The notes under the pieces were generated by a model that was not told the DNA's origin, searched no databases, and saw nothing but the letters and a program-made list of their open reading frames with translations. Made by a program: the position numbers and the translations under genes. This document shows positions 8,860 to 18,306 of a DNA stretch of 64,000 nt, piece after piece. The stretch comes from Phycisphaera sp. (lineage in GTDB: Bacteria > Planctomycetota > Phycisphaerae > Phycisphaerales > UBA1924): NCBI GenBank assembly GCA_020639255.1, contig JACKGZ010000002.1:413966-477965 (forward strand), in the 5' to 3' direction. Every line of letters starts with the position of its first letter. The first letter of the stretch is position 1.

Positions 8860-9675
8860 TTAGGAGAGGATCAGGCCGTCGTGGGCGAGGGCCATGGTCT
8901 CGGGCAGGGTGCTGTTCGTGGACTCGTGGGCCAGCTCGTGGCTCATGTGGACGAACAAGGTCTGCCCGGCGTCGACGCGGCTGGCGATGCTGACGGCTTC
9001 GTCGAGCGTGAGATGCGTCGGGTGCTTGCGGTCGCGGAGGGCGTCGAGCACGAGGGTCGAGAGGCCCGCGAACCTCGGCCAGCTCTCGGTGGGGATCGCC
9101 GAGACGTCGGTGCAGTAGGCCAGCGGCATCCAGTCGGCCCTGGGCAGCGAGGACGCGGGCTCGATGCGGAAGCCGAGCACGGGCAGGCGGCCGTGGAGCA
9201 GGTCGATGGGTGTGAAGCGCAGTCCGAAGAGATCGATGGGGTGGTTGCTCGCGATCTCGTGCGCGATGAGCGTGGCAACGAAGCTCTTCTGTATGTTCCG
9301 GCTCGGCTCGAAGATGTGCTGGTACACGCGGCGCAGGTGAACGAGCGTGTGCGCGTTGGCGTAGACGTCGATCGCACGGCCCATGACGATGTTGAAGCGG
9401 CGGACCTCGTCGAGCCCGAACGTGTGGTCGACGTGGTTGTGCGTGAAGAGGATCGCGTCGAGGCGTTTGAGGTTGTGCCGCAGGACCTGCTGGCGGAGGT
9501 CGGGGCCCGCGTCGATGAGGACGGCCCTGTCCTGGCCTTTGGGGTCGGTCCACTCGACGAGGGCGCTGGTGCGTGTGCGGTTGTCGCGCGGGTTGGTGCT
9601 GGTGCAGACGGCGCAGTCGCATCCGATGGTGGGGATGCCCGCGCTGGTGCCCGTGCCGAGAAAGGTGAAACGCAT
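8860..9675 (-). CDS. Metallo-beta-lactamase-fold hydrolase, PhnP-like
   Basis: The 271-residue protein starts MRFTFLGTGTSAGIPTIGC and has the Cys-x-Cys-x2-Cys cluster (GCDCAVC) that PhnP uses for an extra structural zinc. The metal motif HNHVDH follows near residue 80. PhnP-type enzymes are phosphodiesterases acting on cyclic or nucleoside phosphodiesters. No other phn gene is nearby, so a general phosphodiesterase role is as likely as phosphonate use. The gene follows the UPF0173 hydrolase on the same strand with a 22-base gap, suggesting an operon of two metallo-hydrolases. Confidence 0.85.
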   Translation of the reverse strand: MRFTFLGTGTSAGIPTIGCDCAVCTSTNPRDNRTRTSALVEWTDPKGQDRAVLIDAGPDLRQQVLRHNLKRLDAILFTHNHVDHTFGLDEVRRFNIVMGRAIDVYANAHTLVHLRRVYQHIFEPSRNIQKSFVATLIAHEIASNHPIDLFGLRFTPIDLLHGRLPVLGFRIEPASSLPRADWMPLAYCTDVSAIPTESWPRFAGLSTLVLDALRDRKHPTHLTLDEAVSIASRVDAGQTLFVHMSHELAHESTNSTLPETMALAHDGLILS

Positions 9676-9697
9676 TGAGGAAGGTTAGGTGAGCGGC

Positions 9698-10390
9698 TCA
9701 GACTTCGAGCGATTCGCCGGGCTTCAGCGCGTGGACGCTCGCCGACTTGGGCTTGAACTGGGAGATGTCGATCTCGATGGGGGGCCAGGTGTTGTAGTGG
9801 CAGGGGATGACGGCTTTCGCGCCGACCCAGTCGGCGGCGAGCGAGGCGTGGGCGGGGCCCATGGTGTACCGGTCGCCGATGGGGAGGATGGCGATGTCGG
9901 GTTTGTGGAGTTCGCCGATGAGCTTCATGTCGGAGAAGAGCGCGGTGTCGCCGGCGTGGTAGATGGATGTGCCGGCGATCTTGATGACAAGGCCGCAGGG
10001 GTTGCCCATGTAGATGGCGGGTGAGACGGAATCGAGGCTTGACGAGTGGATGGCGTAGGTGAAATCGACGGAGCCGAAGTCGGTGGGCACGCGTCCGCCG
10101 GGATTGCCCGCGTTGATGTTCTCGTGCTTGTGCTCTGACGTGAACCACTCACCGATCTCGAAGTTGGCGATGAGCTGCGCGCCGGTGCGTTTGGCGATCG
10201 CGGGGGCGTCGCCGAGGTGATCGCCGTGCGCGTGCGTGAGCAGGATATGCGTGGGTTTGAAGTCGTCGGCCTTGATGCCGGCGGTCTCGGCCGATGGATT
10301 GCCCGTGATGAACGGGTCGATGAGCAGGTCTGCGTCGCCGGAGGTGATGTGGAACGCTGAGTGGCCGAGGAATCGGATGGTGACTGGCAT
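9698..10390 (-). CDS. UPF0173 metal-dependent hydrolase
   Basis: The 230-residue protein opens MPVTIRFLGHSAFHI and has the two-metal motif HAHGDH near residue 53. GHSAF, YHAGDT and IPCHYNTWP are hallmarks of the UPF0173/YtkL family of small metallo-beta-lactamase-fold hydrolases. The cellular substrate is not established. GAGGAG sits 9 bases before the ATG. It is the first gene of a likely pair with the PhnP-like hydrolase. Confidence 0.88.
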   Translation of the reverse strand: MPVTIRFLGHSAFHITSGDADLLIDPFITGNPSAETAGIKADDFKPTHILLTHAHGDHLGDAPAIAKRTGAQLIANFEIGEWFTSEHKHENINAGNPGGRVPTDFGSVDFTYAIHSSSLDSVSPAIYMGNPCGLVIKIAGTSIYHAGDTALFSDMKLIGELHKPDIAILPIGDRYTMGPAHASLAADWVGAKAVIPCHYNTWPPIEIDISQFKPKSASVHALKPGESLEV

Positions 10391-10483
10391 GGCGTGCGCT
10401 CCTCATGCTCCGGGCTGCTCTGGGTCCATGCTACACCGATCCGTTTGCATCGGTCGTGAAGGCAGGGAGCGGACGCTGAAGGC

Positions 10484-11074
10484 TTAGTACATGGGCAGCA
10501 GCGCGGGGAGGATGTCCGACTTGCGGAGCAGCTCGAGCGCTTCGGTCAGTGGGATGACGGCGAGCAGCATCATCGATTCGAGGACGGCCTTCGTGAAGAC
10601 CTTGGGTGCAAACTCGGCGGTATCTCGGCACCGGTAGAGCGAGAGCCTGGGGATGAAGCGAGGGACGGACTTGAGGTAGTCGTCGAAGGGCTCGCCGAAG
10701 ATGCCGCGGAGCTTGGTCTCCTCGCGCAGGATCGTCGGCCAATGGGTGAGGAAGAAGATGACGGTGAGCGCGGCGGCGAGGATGAAGGACTGCAGCAGCA
10801 GTCCGACGCCGATGAACCCGAGGAAGCTGAAGAAGTAGAGCGGGTTCCGGACGATCGAGTAGGGGCCGTCGGTGATGAGCTCGACACTTTTGCGCCCGGA
10901 GACGAAGACCGCCGACCACGCCCGGCCGAGCGCAGCGGCCGAGACCAGGAGCATGCCTGTCGCGTCGAACGCGAATTCGATGGATGGGTTCTCGGGGTAT
11001 TGCTGCTTGGCGATGAGTGTGCTGCAGACGACCGCCGCCGTGAGCGCTTTGGAGATCAGCAGGCGGGTGGTCAT
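10484..11074 (-). CDS. Isoprenylcysteine carboxyl methyltransferase-like membrane methyltransferase
   Basis: The 196-residue membrane protein shows several hydrophobic helices. Its C-terminal half contains GPYSIVRNPLY, then a long membrane helix, then REETKLRGIFGEPFDDYL, the conserved SAM- and substrate-binding pattern of the ICMT/PEMT-like family. Bacterial members methylate lipids or small molecules at the membrane, and the substrate cannot be told from sequence. AAGG lies 7 bases before the ATG. It stands alone between the UPF0173 gene and gpsA, all on the minus strand. Confidence 0.75.
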   Translation of the reverse strand: MTTRLLISKALTAAVVCSTLIAKQQYPENPSIEFAFDATGMLLVSAAALGRAWSAVFVSGRKSVELITDGPYSIVRNPLYFFSFLGFIGVGLLLQSFILAAALTVIFFLTHWPTILREETKLRGIFGEPFDDYLKSVPRFIPRLSLYRCRDTAEFAPKVFTKAVLESMMLLAVIPLTEALELLRKSDILPALLPMY

Positions 11075-11178
11075 GGATCAGCCTTTCGTCGGTGTGAGGA
11101 GTCTTCGTTGAGTATCGGCGGGAGCGGAGGTTTGTCTGCGGATCCGCGAGTGAGGGTATCTCGCTGCGTCTTACGAAG

Positions 11179-12246
11179 TCATCCGACCTGTTCGGACTTG
11201 AGTTCGCGGCTCATGAGGTTCGTGATCGCATCGAGCGGATCGACGCGATCGAAGAGGACCGAGTGGACGGCCTGCGTGATGGGCATCTCGACGCGGAACT
11301 TCTTGGCCAGCGCGACGACGGCTTTGGAGGTCGCTACGCCCTCGACGACGAACGGTGTGCGCTTGAGGTATTCGTCGAGAGGTTCGCCCTTGCCCAGGGC
11401 CTCGCCGCAGGAGCGGTTGCGACCTTCGGGGCTGAAGCACGTGGTGGCGAGGTCGCCCACGCCCGCGACGCCGAAGAAGGTTTCGCGGCTCGCGCCCATT
11501 GCGACGCCGAGGCGCGCGATCTCGGCGAGACCCCGGGCGAGCAGCGCGCTCTTGGCGTTGGAGCCGGCCTGCAAGCCGTCGAGGATGCCGGCGGCGATGG
11601 CGATGACGTTCTTGGTCGCGCCGGCGAGTTCGACACCGAGCAGGTCTTCGTTGGTGTAGACGCGGAGCCAGCTGGTGTTGAAGAGGCGCTGGATCGCGCG
11701 GGCGAAGGAGCCGTCGTCGGTGGCGGGATCGGTCGAGGCGACCATCGTCGCGGGCAGGCACGCGGCCAGTTCGGTAGCGATGGTCGGGCCCGAGAGGCAC
11801 CCGAGGGGGCGGGCGGCTTGGTCGGGGTCGTCATCGAGGACGTCGGCGATGATCTGCGTGGGGCGGAGGAGCGTGTCGATCTCGATGCCCTTGGCGACGC
11901 TCACGAAGCCGGCGCTGCTCGGGACGAAGTCACGGACGCGCCCGATGACCTCGCGGATGTGCTGGGTGGGGACGGCGACGACGACGATCTGGCTCTCGAA
12001 GAGGGCCTCTTCGAGGTCGAGCGTGACGCGGACGGTCTCGTCGAGCTCGAAGTGGGCCAGGCGCATGGAGGTGTGGGTCTGGGCGAGAGCACCGACCTCG
12101 TCGGGGTCGTGGCCCCAGGCTCGGACGCTGACGGCCTTGCGCTGCCCCCCGAGGCCGGGGTCCGAGCCGGCGAGCATGTTGGCGCAGACGAGGCCCATCT
12201 GTCCGACGCCGAGGACGGCGATGTTGGTCGTGGTTTGATCGGTCAT
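11179..12246 (-). CDS. gpsA: NAD(P)-dependent glycerol-3-phosphate dehydrogenase
   Basis: The 355-residue enzyme reduces dihydroxyacetone phosphate to sn-glycerol-3-phosphate, the backbone of phospholipids, in the cytoplasm. The N-terminal Rossmann motif is AVLGVGQMGLVCANML, the conserved substrate region includes CLSGPTIATE, and the catalytic-lysine block is VELAGATKNVIAIAAG. GVGDLATTCFSPEGRNRS matches the C-terminal domain. The frame extends upstream to 12405, but the ATG at 12246 is preceded by GAGGG and begins just before the nucleotide fold. It is divergent from the metal ATPase at 12404, with about 157 bases between them. Confidence 0.93.
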   Translation of the reverse strand: MTDQTTTNIAVLGVGQMGLVCANMLAGSDPGLGGQRKAVSVRAWGHDPDEVGALAQTHTSMRLAHFELDETVRVTLDLEEALFESQIVVVAVPTQHIREVIGRVRDFVPSSAGFVSVAKGIEIDTLLRPTQIIADVLDDDPDQAARPLGCLSGPTIATELAACLPATMVASTDPATDDGSFARAIQRLFNTSWLRVYTNEDLLGVELAGATKNVIAIAAGILDGLQAGSNAKSALLARGLAEIARLGVAMGASRETFFGVAGVGDLATTCFSPEGRNRSCGEALGKGEPLDEYLKRTPFVVEGVATSKAVVALAKKFRVEMPITQAVHSVLFDRVDPLDAITNLMSRELKSEQVG

Positions 12247-12403
12247 CGGGCCCTCGTGTGGGTCTGTCTGAACCCGCGTGGGCGCGCGGGCGTAGAGCGC
12301 TACGATACCAGCCCGGCCGGTGGGTCGGCGCGGGGACGCTGTTTCCGGATTCCAGACAGATGAGTTTCGCACCGGCCCGATCGGGCCAGGGGGCCGACCA
12401 GGC

Positions 12404-14458
12404 ATGTCACAGATGCAGACCGCCCAAGCAGCCGATGTTTCCCAGTCTCAGACGAACACCGAGGTGTTCGAGGCCGCGGCTGCGGAGGCCAAGAGCGAGC
12501 GTTATGTCCTGATCTACCTGATCGGCGGCATGCTCGTGCTGACGACGCTGATCTCGAACACGTTCGGGCTGCTCGACAGCCTTGTCGCGCAGATCCCGGC
12601 CTTGATCGGTTCGGTGATCCTGGCGGTGCCGTTGTTCGGCGCGGCATTGGGTGAGATCCGCAAGCAGCAGATCAGCTCGAACACGCTGGCGTCGCTGGCG
12701 ATCCTGGCGGCGATCATGAGCCAGATGTACGCGGTGGCGGGTTCGCTCGCGTTCATCCTGTTGGTGGCGGATCAGTTCGTGCGGCGCACAGCCTGGGGGG
12801 CGCAGCGGGCGATCGAGCAGCTCATCGGGCTGACGCCCGACATCGCTCGCTTGGTTGAAGAGGGCGTCGAGCGAGAGGTGCCGCTCGAACAGATCAAGGT
12901 CGGCCAGATCGTGCGTGTGCGTCCCGGTGAGAACCTGCCGGTCGACGGCGTGGTGATCGAGGGCCGCTCGACGATCAACCAGGCGTCGCTGACCGGTGAA
13001 GCAGTACCCGTTGAGGTCGCGGTGAACGACCACGTCTACGCGGGCACAACGAACCTGACGGGCGGCATTGATCTGCGTGTGACAGAGGTCGGCGCGGAAA
13101 CGACGATCGGTAAGGTGACCAAGCTCATCGGAGAGGCCGAGAAGTCGAAGACGCCGAGGCAGCTGATCATCGAGCAGGTGGCGCAGTTCTTCGTGCCGGT
13201 GGTGGTCGCGGTCGCCGCGGTGACGTGGTGGGCGATGAGCCGGAGCGAGGACCAGGCGACCAAGGACGCTGCGGTCTCGACGTTCGTGCAGATCCTGGTT
13301 GTCACATGCCCGACGGCGCTGCTCCTTGCGAGCCCGACGGCGATGGTCGCGGCGTTCGCGGCTGCGGCTCGACTCGGCATCCTGATCAAGAAGGCGACAT
13401 ACCTCGAGGCGGCGGCGACGATCGACACGGTCGTGATGGACAAGACGGGCACGATGACCACGGGCGTGTTCGAGGTGTCCAAGCTCGTTCCCGCCGAGGG
13501 CGTCAGCGGCGCGGATCTGCTCCGCGCAGCGGTGAACGGCGAGCAGCACTCGAACCACCCGCTGGCGCAGTCGATCCTCAAGACCGCTCGCGCTGCGAAG
13601 ATCGACCCCGACGGCTCGCGCGATTACGAGGAAGTCCACGGCCGCGGCGTGCGGGCGCGGACCTCGATCGGTGAGCTGTGCGTCGGTCGCGCGACGTGGC
13701 TCAGCGAATTGAACCCGGACATCAAGCCGCAGCTCGCCGACGTCGAGTCGAAGATCGAGGGCATGACGGGCGTGCACGTGATGCAGGACGGGCGGTACCT
13801 GGGCGCGGTGGGCCTCGCCGACACGGTGCGGAAGAACACGAAGACGGTCATCGAGCGTCTGCGTGAGCTGGGCGTGCGGAAGATCGCGATGTTCACGGGC
13901 GACCGTGTGAGCGTCGCCAAGCGCGTGGGCGTGGCGGTCGGGATCGATGCGATCGAGGCCGAGTGTCTGCCCGAAGAGAAGCACGAACAGATCCGCAGAC
14001 TGACGAAGTCGGGCGCCAAAACGCTGATGGTCGGCGACGGCATCAACGACGGCCCGTCGCTGGCGGCGGCGGAGCTGGGTGTGGCGATGGGGCTCTCGGG
14101 CTCAGACATCGCGGCCAACAGCGCGGGCGTGGCGCTCATGAACGACGACCTGTCGCGCGTGCCCTTCCTGATCGAGCTGTCGCGCAAGGCGCGGGCGATC
14201 GTGACGCAGAACATCGCCATCGCGATCTTCATGGCGCTCATCGGGCTCGGGCTCGCGACGACGCGGACGCTCGATAACTCGTTCGGACCCTTCCTGGCGG
14301 GCCTGTATCAGTTCGCCACGGGCGTGATCGTGATCGCCAACAGCTTCCGTCTGTTCCGCTTCGGCGAGAACATCGCGGTGGCCGAGGAATCGGGCGAGGG
14401 CGAGGGCATGGTCCGCCGAGAAGGCTCGATCCGGGGACTCCGCGGCCAGCCGGCGTGA
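12404..14458 (+). CDS. P1B-type heavy-metal ATPase with an atypical CPT membrane motif
   Basis: The 684-residue P-type ATPase has SLTGEAVPVE (actuator), DKTGT with phosphorylated Asp346, the P1B-specific His385-Pro386 pair in SNHPLA, and GDGINDGPSLA near 545. Two helix pairs precede the actuator, and hydrophobic segments follow near 260-310 and at the C-terminus. The helix that normally carries Cys-Pro-Cys reads TCPTAL, so the metal pair is Cys302-Pro-Thr304. There is no N-terminal HMA domain or His-rich tail. This makes it an atypical P1B exporter whose metal (Cu, Zn, Co or another) cannot be assigned. The start at 12404 fits an AGGGGG site upstream and the point where the helix-rich region begins; an earlier in-frame start at 12320 is less likely. 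Confidence 0.88.
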   Translation: MSQMQTAQAADVSQSQTNTEVFEAAAAEAKSERYVLIYLIGGMLVLTTLISNTFGLLDSLVAQIPALIGSVILAVPLFGAALGEIRKQQISSNTLASLAILAAIMSQMYAVAGSLAFILLVADQFVRRTAWGAQRAIEQLIGLTPDIARLVEEGVEREVPLEQIKVGQIVRVRPGENLPVDGVVIEGRSTINQASLTGEAVPVEVAVNDHVYAGTTNLTGGIDLRVTEVGAETTIGKVTKLIGEAEKSKTPRQLIIEQVAQFFVPVVVAVAAVTWWAMSRSEDQATKDAAVSTFVQILVVTCPTALLLASPTAMVAAFAAAARLGILIKKATYLEAAATIDTVVMDKTGTMTTGVFEVSKLVPAEGVSGADLLRAAVNGEQHSNHPLAQSILKTARAAKIDPDGSRDYEEVHGRGVRARTSIGELCVGRATWLSELNPDIKPQLADVESKIEGMTGVHVMQDGRYLGAVGLADTVRKNTKTVIERLRELGVRKIAMFTGDRVSVAKRVGVAVGIDAIEAECLPEEKHEQIRRLTKSGAKTLMVGDGINDGPSLAAAELGVAMGLSGSDIAANSAGVALMNDDLSRVPFLIELSRKARAIVTQNIAIAIFMALIGLGLATTRTLDNSFGPFLAGLYQFATGVIVIANSFRLFRFGENIAVAEESGEGEGMVRREGSIRGLRGQPA

Positions 14459-14470
14459 GTCAGGGCTCGG

Positions 14471-14495
14471 CACCACCCATCTGAGATGGGTGGTG
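14471..14495 (+). terminator. Strong hairpin after the P1B ATPase gene
   Basis: CACCACCCAT (14471-14480) and ATGGGTGGTG (14486-14495) form a perfect 10-bp stem with a CTGAG loop, 13 bases after the ATPase stop. A T run is lacking, so it may be a Rho-assisted terminator, a transcript-end stabiliser, or an intergenic palindromic repeat. Confidence 0.5.
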
Positions 14496-14535
14496 GCACC
14501 GGTGCGATCTGAAATCAGGTCGGTATTCTGTGGGC

Positions 14536-16173
14536 ATGAAGAGCAAATGCCTGCAACGCCTCTCCAGCGCATCCCAAGGAGTAACGGGGGCCGGTCGGCT
14601 CCGTCTGAACCTTGGGAGCTTGACCATGGCGCCGTTGCTCGCGCTGCTATCCATCTTGCTTGGCGGTGAGGCCGAGGCTTCCACGGTGCCTGCGTCGAAG
14701 TCGCCGGTTGCGATCGTCGACGTCGCACAGACTGATGATTTCAATGAATTCGAGGACTCTTGGAAGTATGTGTGGGCGCACGACACGCAGGTTGCTGACA
14801 TTCAGCCCGCTGAGCCGACCGTGCAGCGTTGGCTCGGGAAGGTCGAGATCCCCGGGCAGGTGATCGATTTCGTTGTCACGATCGTCGAGACCGAAGAGGG
14901 CTTGACCGGCAAGCTCGACATCCCCGTGCAAGGGTTGGTCGGTGGCGAACTGCGAGGCGTAAAGCGCGAGGGCGATGAACTCGCGTTCCATTTCGAGATC
15001 CCGAGCGCACCCGAGGCGAACTGGCCCAAGTGGGTGGTGACGATCGACGAGACTGGTAAGTTGGCCGAGGGCGTGCTGAACCAGTCAGGCGCGTCGTTCC
15101 CGTCTTCGCTCGTGCTCGATGAGACGGGCAAGGCTGAGGTGCTGAACAGGCCGCAGAATCCGACTCGGCCTTTGCCCTATCGCGAAGAAGAAGTCACGAT
15201 CACGTCGGGCGATCACACGTTGGCGGGGACGCTGACGGTTCCGGACGAGAATGAGTTTGGCAAGGGTCCGTATCCGGGCGCTGTGCTGATTACGGGATCA
15301 GGGCCGCAGGACCGGGACGAGACGCTGCTCGGGCACAAGCCGTTCCTGGTGCTGAGTGATCGGCTCACGCGCCGCGGCATCGCGGTGCTGCGCTACGACG
15401 ACCGTGGATTCGGCGGCTCGACGGGCGACTTTGCGACTGCGACGACGATGGACTTCGCCGACGACGCGAGGGCGTGCGCTACTTGGCTGGGCGGGCGTGA
15501 CGAGGTGAACCATATCGGGCTGATCGGTCACAGCGAGGGCGGGTTGATCGCGCCGTTCGTCGCGCGTGACAACGACGGGGTCGACTTCGTGGTGCTGCTG
15601 GCGGCGCCGGGTGTGCCCGGGCGCGAGGTGATCATGCGCCAGATGCACGATCTGAGCGTGGTGGGCGGGCTCGATGAGGCCACGATCGCCGAGCAGTCGA
15701 AGCTCATGAAGCAGGTGTACGACATGATCGACTCGGGCGCTTCGGAGGAGGAGATTCGCTCCGGGATCGACAAGCTGGTGCGGCTCCAGTTCGGCGTTGC
15801 GCCGGACGACGAAAGCGGATCGATCGCGGAAGCGGTGGAGCAGACGTATCAGCAGGTGACGGGGCCATGGTGGAGTCAGTTTCTGAAACTCGATCCTCGG
15901 CCGGCGCTGCGCGAGATGACTCAGCCGGTGCTGGCGCTCAACGGCTCGCTGGATCTTCAGGTCGCGGCCGATCAGAACCTCGCCGAGATCGAGCGCGTGT
16001 TTGCTGACGCGGGCAAGAGCGACAAGCTGACCGCGTTCGAACTCGACGGGCTGAACCATCTGTTTCAGCCGGCCACGACGGGCGGCATGGACGAGTACAG
16101 CCAGATCGAGACGACGTTCGACGAGGACGCGATGGAACGGATCGCCCGCTGGATCATCGAGCACGTGCGATAG
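14536..16173 (+). CDS. Exported alpha/beta hydrolase (serine hydrolase)
   Basis: The roughly 545-residue protein has an N-terminal hydrophobic segment (MAPLLALLSILLGGEAEAS) then an uncharacterised domain of about 190 residues. An alpha/beta hydrolase fold follows with the nucleophile elbow GHSEGG, an oxyanion region near ITGSGPQDRDE and a probable catalytic His in GLNHLF. Similar proteins act as esterases or peptidases outside the cytoplasm. The start is uncertain: ATG 14536 gives a long N-region before the hydrophobic core. ATG 14626 has the better ribosome site (GGGAG, 7 bases upstream) and would begin right at that core but without positive charges. Confidence 0.82.
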   Translation: MKSKCLQRLSSASQGVTGAGRLRLNLGSLTMAPLLALLSILLGGEAEASTVPASKSPVAIVDVAQTDDFNEFEDSWKYVWAHDTQVADIQPAEPTVQRWLGKVEIPGQVIDFVVTIVETEEGLTGKLDIPVQGLVGGELRGVKREGDELAFHFEIPSAPEANWPKWVVTIDETGKLAEGVLNQSGASFPSSLVLDETGKAEVLNRPQNPTRPLPYREEEVTITSGDHTLAGTLTVPDENEFGKGPYPGAVLITGSGPQDRDETLLGHKPFLVLSDRLTRRGIAVLRYDDRGFGGSTGDFATATTMDFADDARACATWLGGRDEVNHIGLIGHSEGGLIAPFVARDNDGVDFVVLLAAPGVPGREVIMRQMHDLSVVGGLDEATIAEQSKLMKQVYDMIDSGASEEEIRSGIDKLVRLQFGVAPDDESGSIAEAVEQTYQQVTGPWWSQFLKLDPRPALREMTQPVLALNGSLDLQVAADQNLAEIERVFADAGKSDKLTAFELDGLNHLFQPATTGGMDEYSQIETTFDEDAMERIARWIIEHVR

Positions 16174-16182
16174 AGATCGCTG

Positions 16183-17556
16183 CTAGAGGATCAGGATCGA
16201 AGCGCAGGCGAGGTAGATCACGAGGCCCGAGACGTCCATGAGCGTCGCGACGAGCGGCGAGCTGATCGTCGCGGGGTCGAGCCCGATGCGGTCGAGGATG
16301 ATCGGGAACATCGAGCCGATTGTGACGCCCCAGAGCACGATGCCCAGGATGGAGAGCCCGATGGTCAGGCCGACGCGGGTGGCGCGCACATCGGTGACGA
16401 TGCCCGCGGCGTTGAGCGTGACGACGATGGCGAACGCGAGCACCCCGAGCAGGGCGCCGAGCACGAGCCCGGTGCGGAGTTCACGGGCGATGATGCGCGC
16501 CCAGTCCTTGTGCTCGATCTCTTCGAGCGAGATGGCGCGGATGAGCAGGCTCGCGGCCTGCGTGCCGGTGTTGCCGCCCGAAGAGATGATGAGCGGGATG
16601 AACGAGACGAGGATCGCCGCCTGTGCGAGGTGCGACTGGAACATGTCGAGCACCCCGATGGTTGCGACCTGAAGGATGAGCAGGATGCAGAGCCAGATGC
16701 CGCGGGCTTTGACCATCTCCAAGAGCCCGGTCTGCATGTAGGGCTTGTCGAGCGCCTCCATACCGGCCTGCTTCTGGATGTCCTCGGTGACTTCTTCCTC
16801 GGCGACGTCGGCGACGTCGTCGTGCGTCACAATGCCCAGCAGCACGCCCCGCGAGTCGATGACGGGCAGAGCCGTGCGGTCGTATCGGGCCATCATGCGG
16901 ACGGCTTCTTCGCGGTCCTCGTGCGCGTCGAGGGCCTGGAAGGCGTCGTCCATCAGCTCCTTGATCTGCATGCCCGGGTCGGCGACGAGGAGCTGGCGGA
17001 TGCGGAGGTCGTCGACGAGTCGCTGCTTGCTGTCGACGACGAAGATCCAGTGGACGGTCTCGGCGTCGCGGCCGAACTTGCGGATGTGCTCGAGCGCTCG
17101 GGCGACTGTCCACTCGGGGCGCACACGGACGTAGTCGGGCGTCATGAGGCGTCCGACCATCTCGTAGTCGTAGCCGAGGATGGCCTGCGTCTCGCGGCGG
17201 GTCGCGGGGCTGAGCGAGGCGATCAGGCGAGTGGCGACCTCGGTGGGCAGCTCGTCGAGCACGCGGGCGCGGTCGTCGGGCTCGAGCGCTTCGATGGCCT
17301 GGCGCGAGCGGATGTCGCCCAGCTGATCGATCAGGTCGGTCTGAAGATCTGCGTCGAGCTCGGCGAAGACGTCGCCCGCCTCGTCGCGCGGCAGGAGTCG
17401 GAAGGTGACCGCCGCCTGCTCGAGCGGGAGATCAGTCAGCAGGTCCGCCACGTCGGCGGGCGGCACGCCCGTGAGCGATTCGCGCAGCGCGCGGAAGTCG
17501 CGCCGGGCGATCAGCTCGGAGACCTCGGGCATGAGCAGCTGGCTCGTGGGATTCAC
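16183..17556 (-). CDS. mgtE: Magnesium transporter MgtE
   Basis: The 457-residue protein has the MgtE order. A superhelical N domain (ADLLTDLPLEQAAVTFRLL, LDELPTEVATRLI) comes first, then a CBS pair (MTPDYVRVRP; MARYDRTALPVID...GIVTHDDVADV), a plug helix, and five membrane helices including ISSGGNTGTQAASLLIRAI. MgtE is a Mg2+-gated magnesium channel of the inner membrane; the N and CBS domains sense cytoplasmic Mg2+. The start used is a GTG at 17556, with an in-frame ATG 24 bases later. Neither has a clear ribosome site. It is the last gene of a likely operon with the BshB-like deacetylase (9-base gap) and a lipoprotein. Confidence 0.95.
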   Translation of the reverse strand: MNPTSQLLMPEVSELIARRDFRALRESLTGVPPADVADLLTDLPLEQAAVTFRLLPRDEAGDVFAELDADLQTDLIDQLGDIRSRQAIEALEPDDRARVLDELPTEVATRLIASLSPATRRETQAILGYDYEMVGRLMTPDYVRVRPEWTVARALEHIRKFGRDAETVHWIFVVDSKQRLVDDLRIRQLLVADPGMQIKELMDDAFQALDAHEDREEAVRMMARYDRTALPVIDSRGVLLGIVTHDDVADVAEEEVTEDIQKQAGMEALDKPYMQTGLLEMVKARGIWLCILLILQVATIGVLDMFQSHLAQAAILVSFIPLIISSGGNTGTQAASLLIRAISLEEIEHKDWARIIARELRTGLVLGALLGVLAFAIVVTLNAAGIVTDVRATRVGLTIGLSILGIVLWGVTIGSMFPIILDRIGLDPATISSPLVATLMDVSGLVIYLACASILIL

Positions 17557-17565
17557 GGAGGAAGG

Positions 17566-18303
17566 CTACGCCAGAGAATCAAACCCCGTCAGCCCGACCG
17601 GCTCGCGGGTGTAGAACGCCTCGCCCGAGGGCACGCCGATGCGGGAGCCGAAGTAGGTGAGCGAGGCGTGGACCCAATCGACGATCTTGCGGTTCTTCTC
17701 GGGCAGGACGAACTGGGTGTGGTAGGCGTTGATCGAGTCGATCTTGGTCTGCTCGTAGCCCGTCACGTCGATAACGAAGCTCGGGTTGGCCACCCAGCGC
17801 AGGTGCGTGGCGTAGTAGTAGAAGAACCACTTGGGGTAGATCGGATCGCCGAGCAGGACGGACTCGCCCGTCCAGCCGTCGACGGGGCTCTGCAGGTCGA
17901 GGCTCGTGAGCTTGGCGTCGAAGCGGGCGTCCTCGGCGATGCGCGTGACGGCGATGTGGTCCGGGTGGGCGTCCTCGAAGAAGGGTGCAAAGAGAATGTC
18001 CGCCTGATGCGCCCGGATGATCGCGGCGAGCTTGTGCCGTGCCTCGATCGAGTGCAGCACCTCACGGTTCTTGAGCCCGAGCAGGTGGCGCCTGATGGGC
18101 GGCTGGCCCTTGGTCGCGAGGACTTCCGAGGCTTTCATGGCTTCGGCTTGGCGCGTGACCGGGTCGCCGAAGGGTGTGGGCTCGCCGTTGGTGACGTCGA
18201 GGAGGAGGACGTTGTGTCCCTGCGCGGCGAGCTTGGCGATGGTGCCGCCCATGCCGAGTTCTTGATCGTCCGGGTGAGGTCCGATGACGAGGACGTTGGC
18301 CAT
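17566..18303 (-). CDS. PIG-L family deacetylase, BshB1-like
   Basis: The 245-residue protein begins MANVLVIGPHPDDQELGMGG; the PHPDD motif supplies the zinc ligands and catalytic Asp of LmbE/PIG-L deacetylases, and AHPDH further on gives the third ligand. The ending GVPSGEAFYTREPVGL matches the BshB1 subgroup, which removes acetate from GlcNAc-malate in bacillithiol synthesis. A GGGAG site lies 9 bases before the ATG. It sits in a tight operon, with the lipoprotein 3 bases upstream and mgtE 9 bases downstream. No BshA is present. A BshC-like gene lies 36 kb away at 54188-55609, so a bacillithiol role is plausible but unproven. Confidence 0.78.
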   Translation of the reverse strand: MANVLVIGPHPDDQELGMGGTIAKLAAQGHNVLLLDVTNGEPTPFGDPVTRQAEAMKASEVLATKGQPPIRRHLLGLKNREVLHSIEARHKLAAIIRAHQADILFAPFFEDAHPDHIAVTRIAEDARFDAKLTSLDLQSPVDGWTGESVLLGDPIYPKWFFYYYATHLRWVANPSFVIDVTGYEQTKIDSINAYHTQFVLPEKNRKIVDWVHASLTYFGSRIGVPSGEAFYTREPVGLTGFDSLA

Positions 18304-18306
18304 GGT

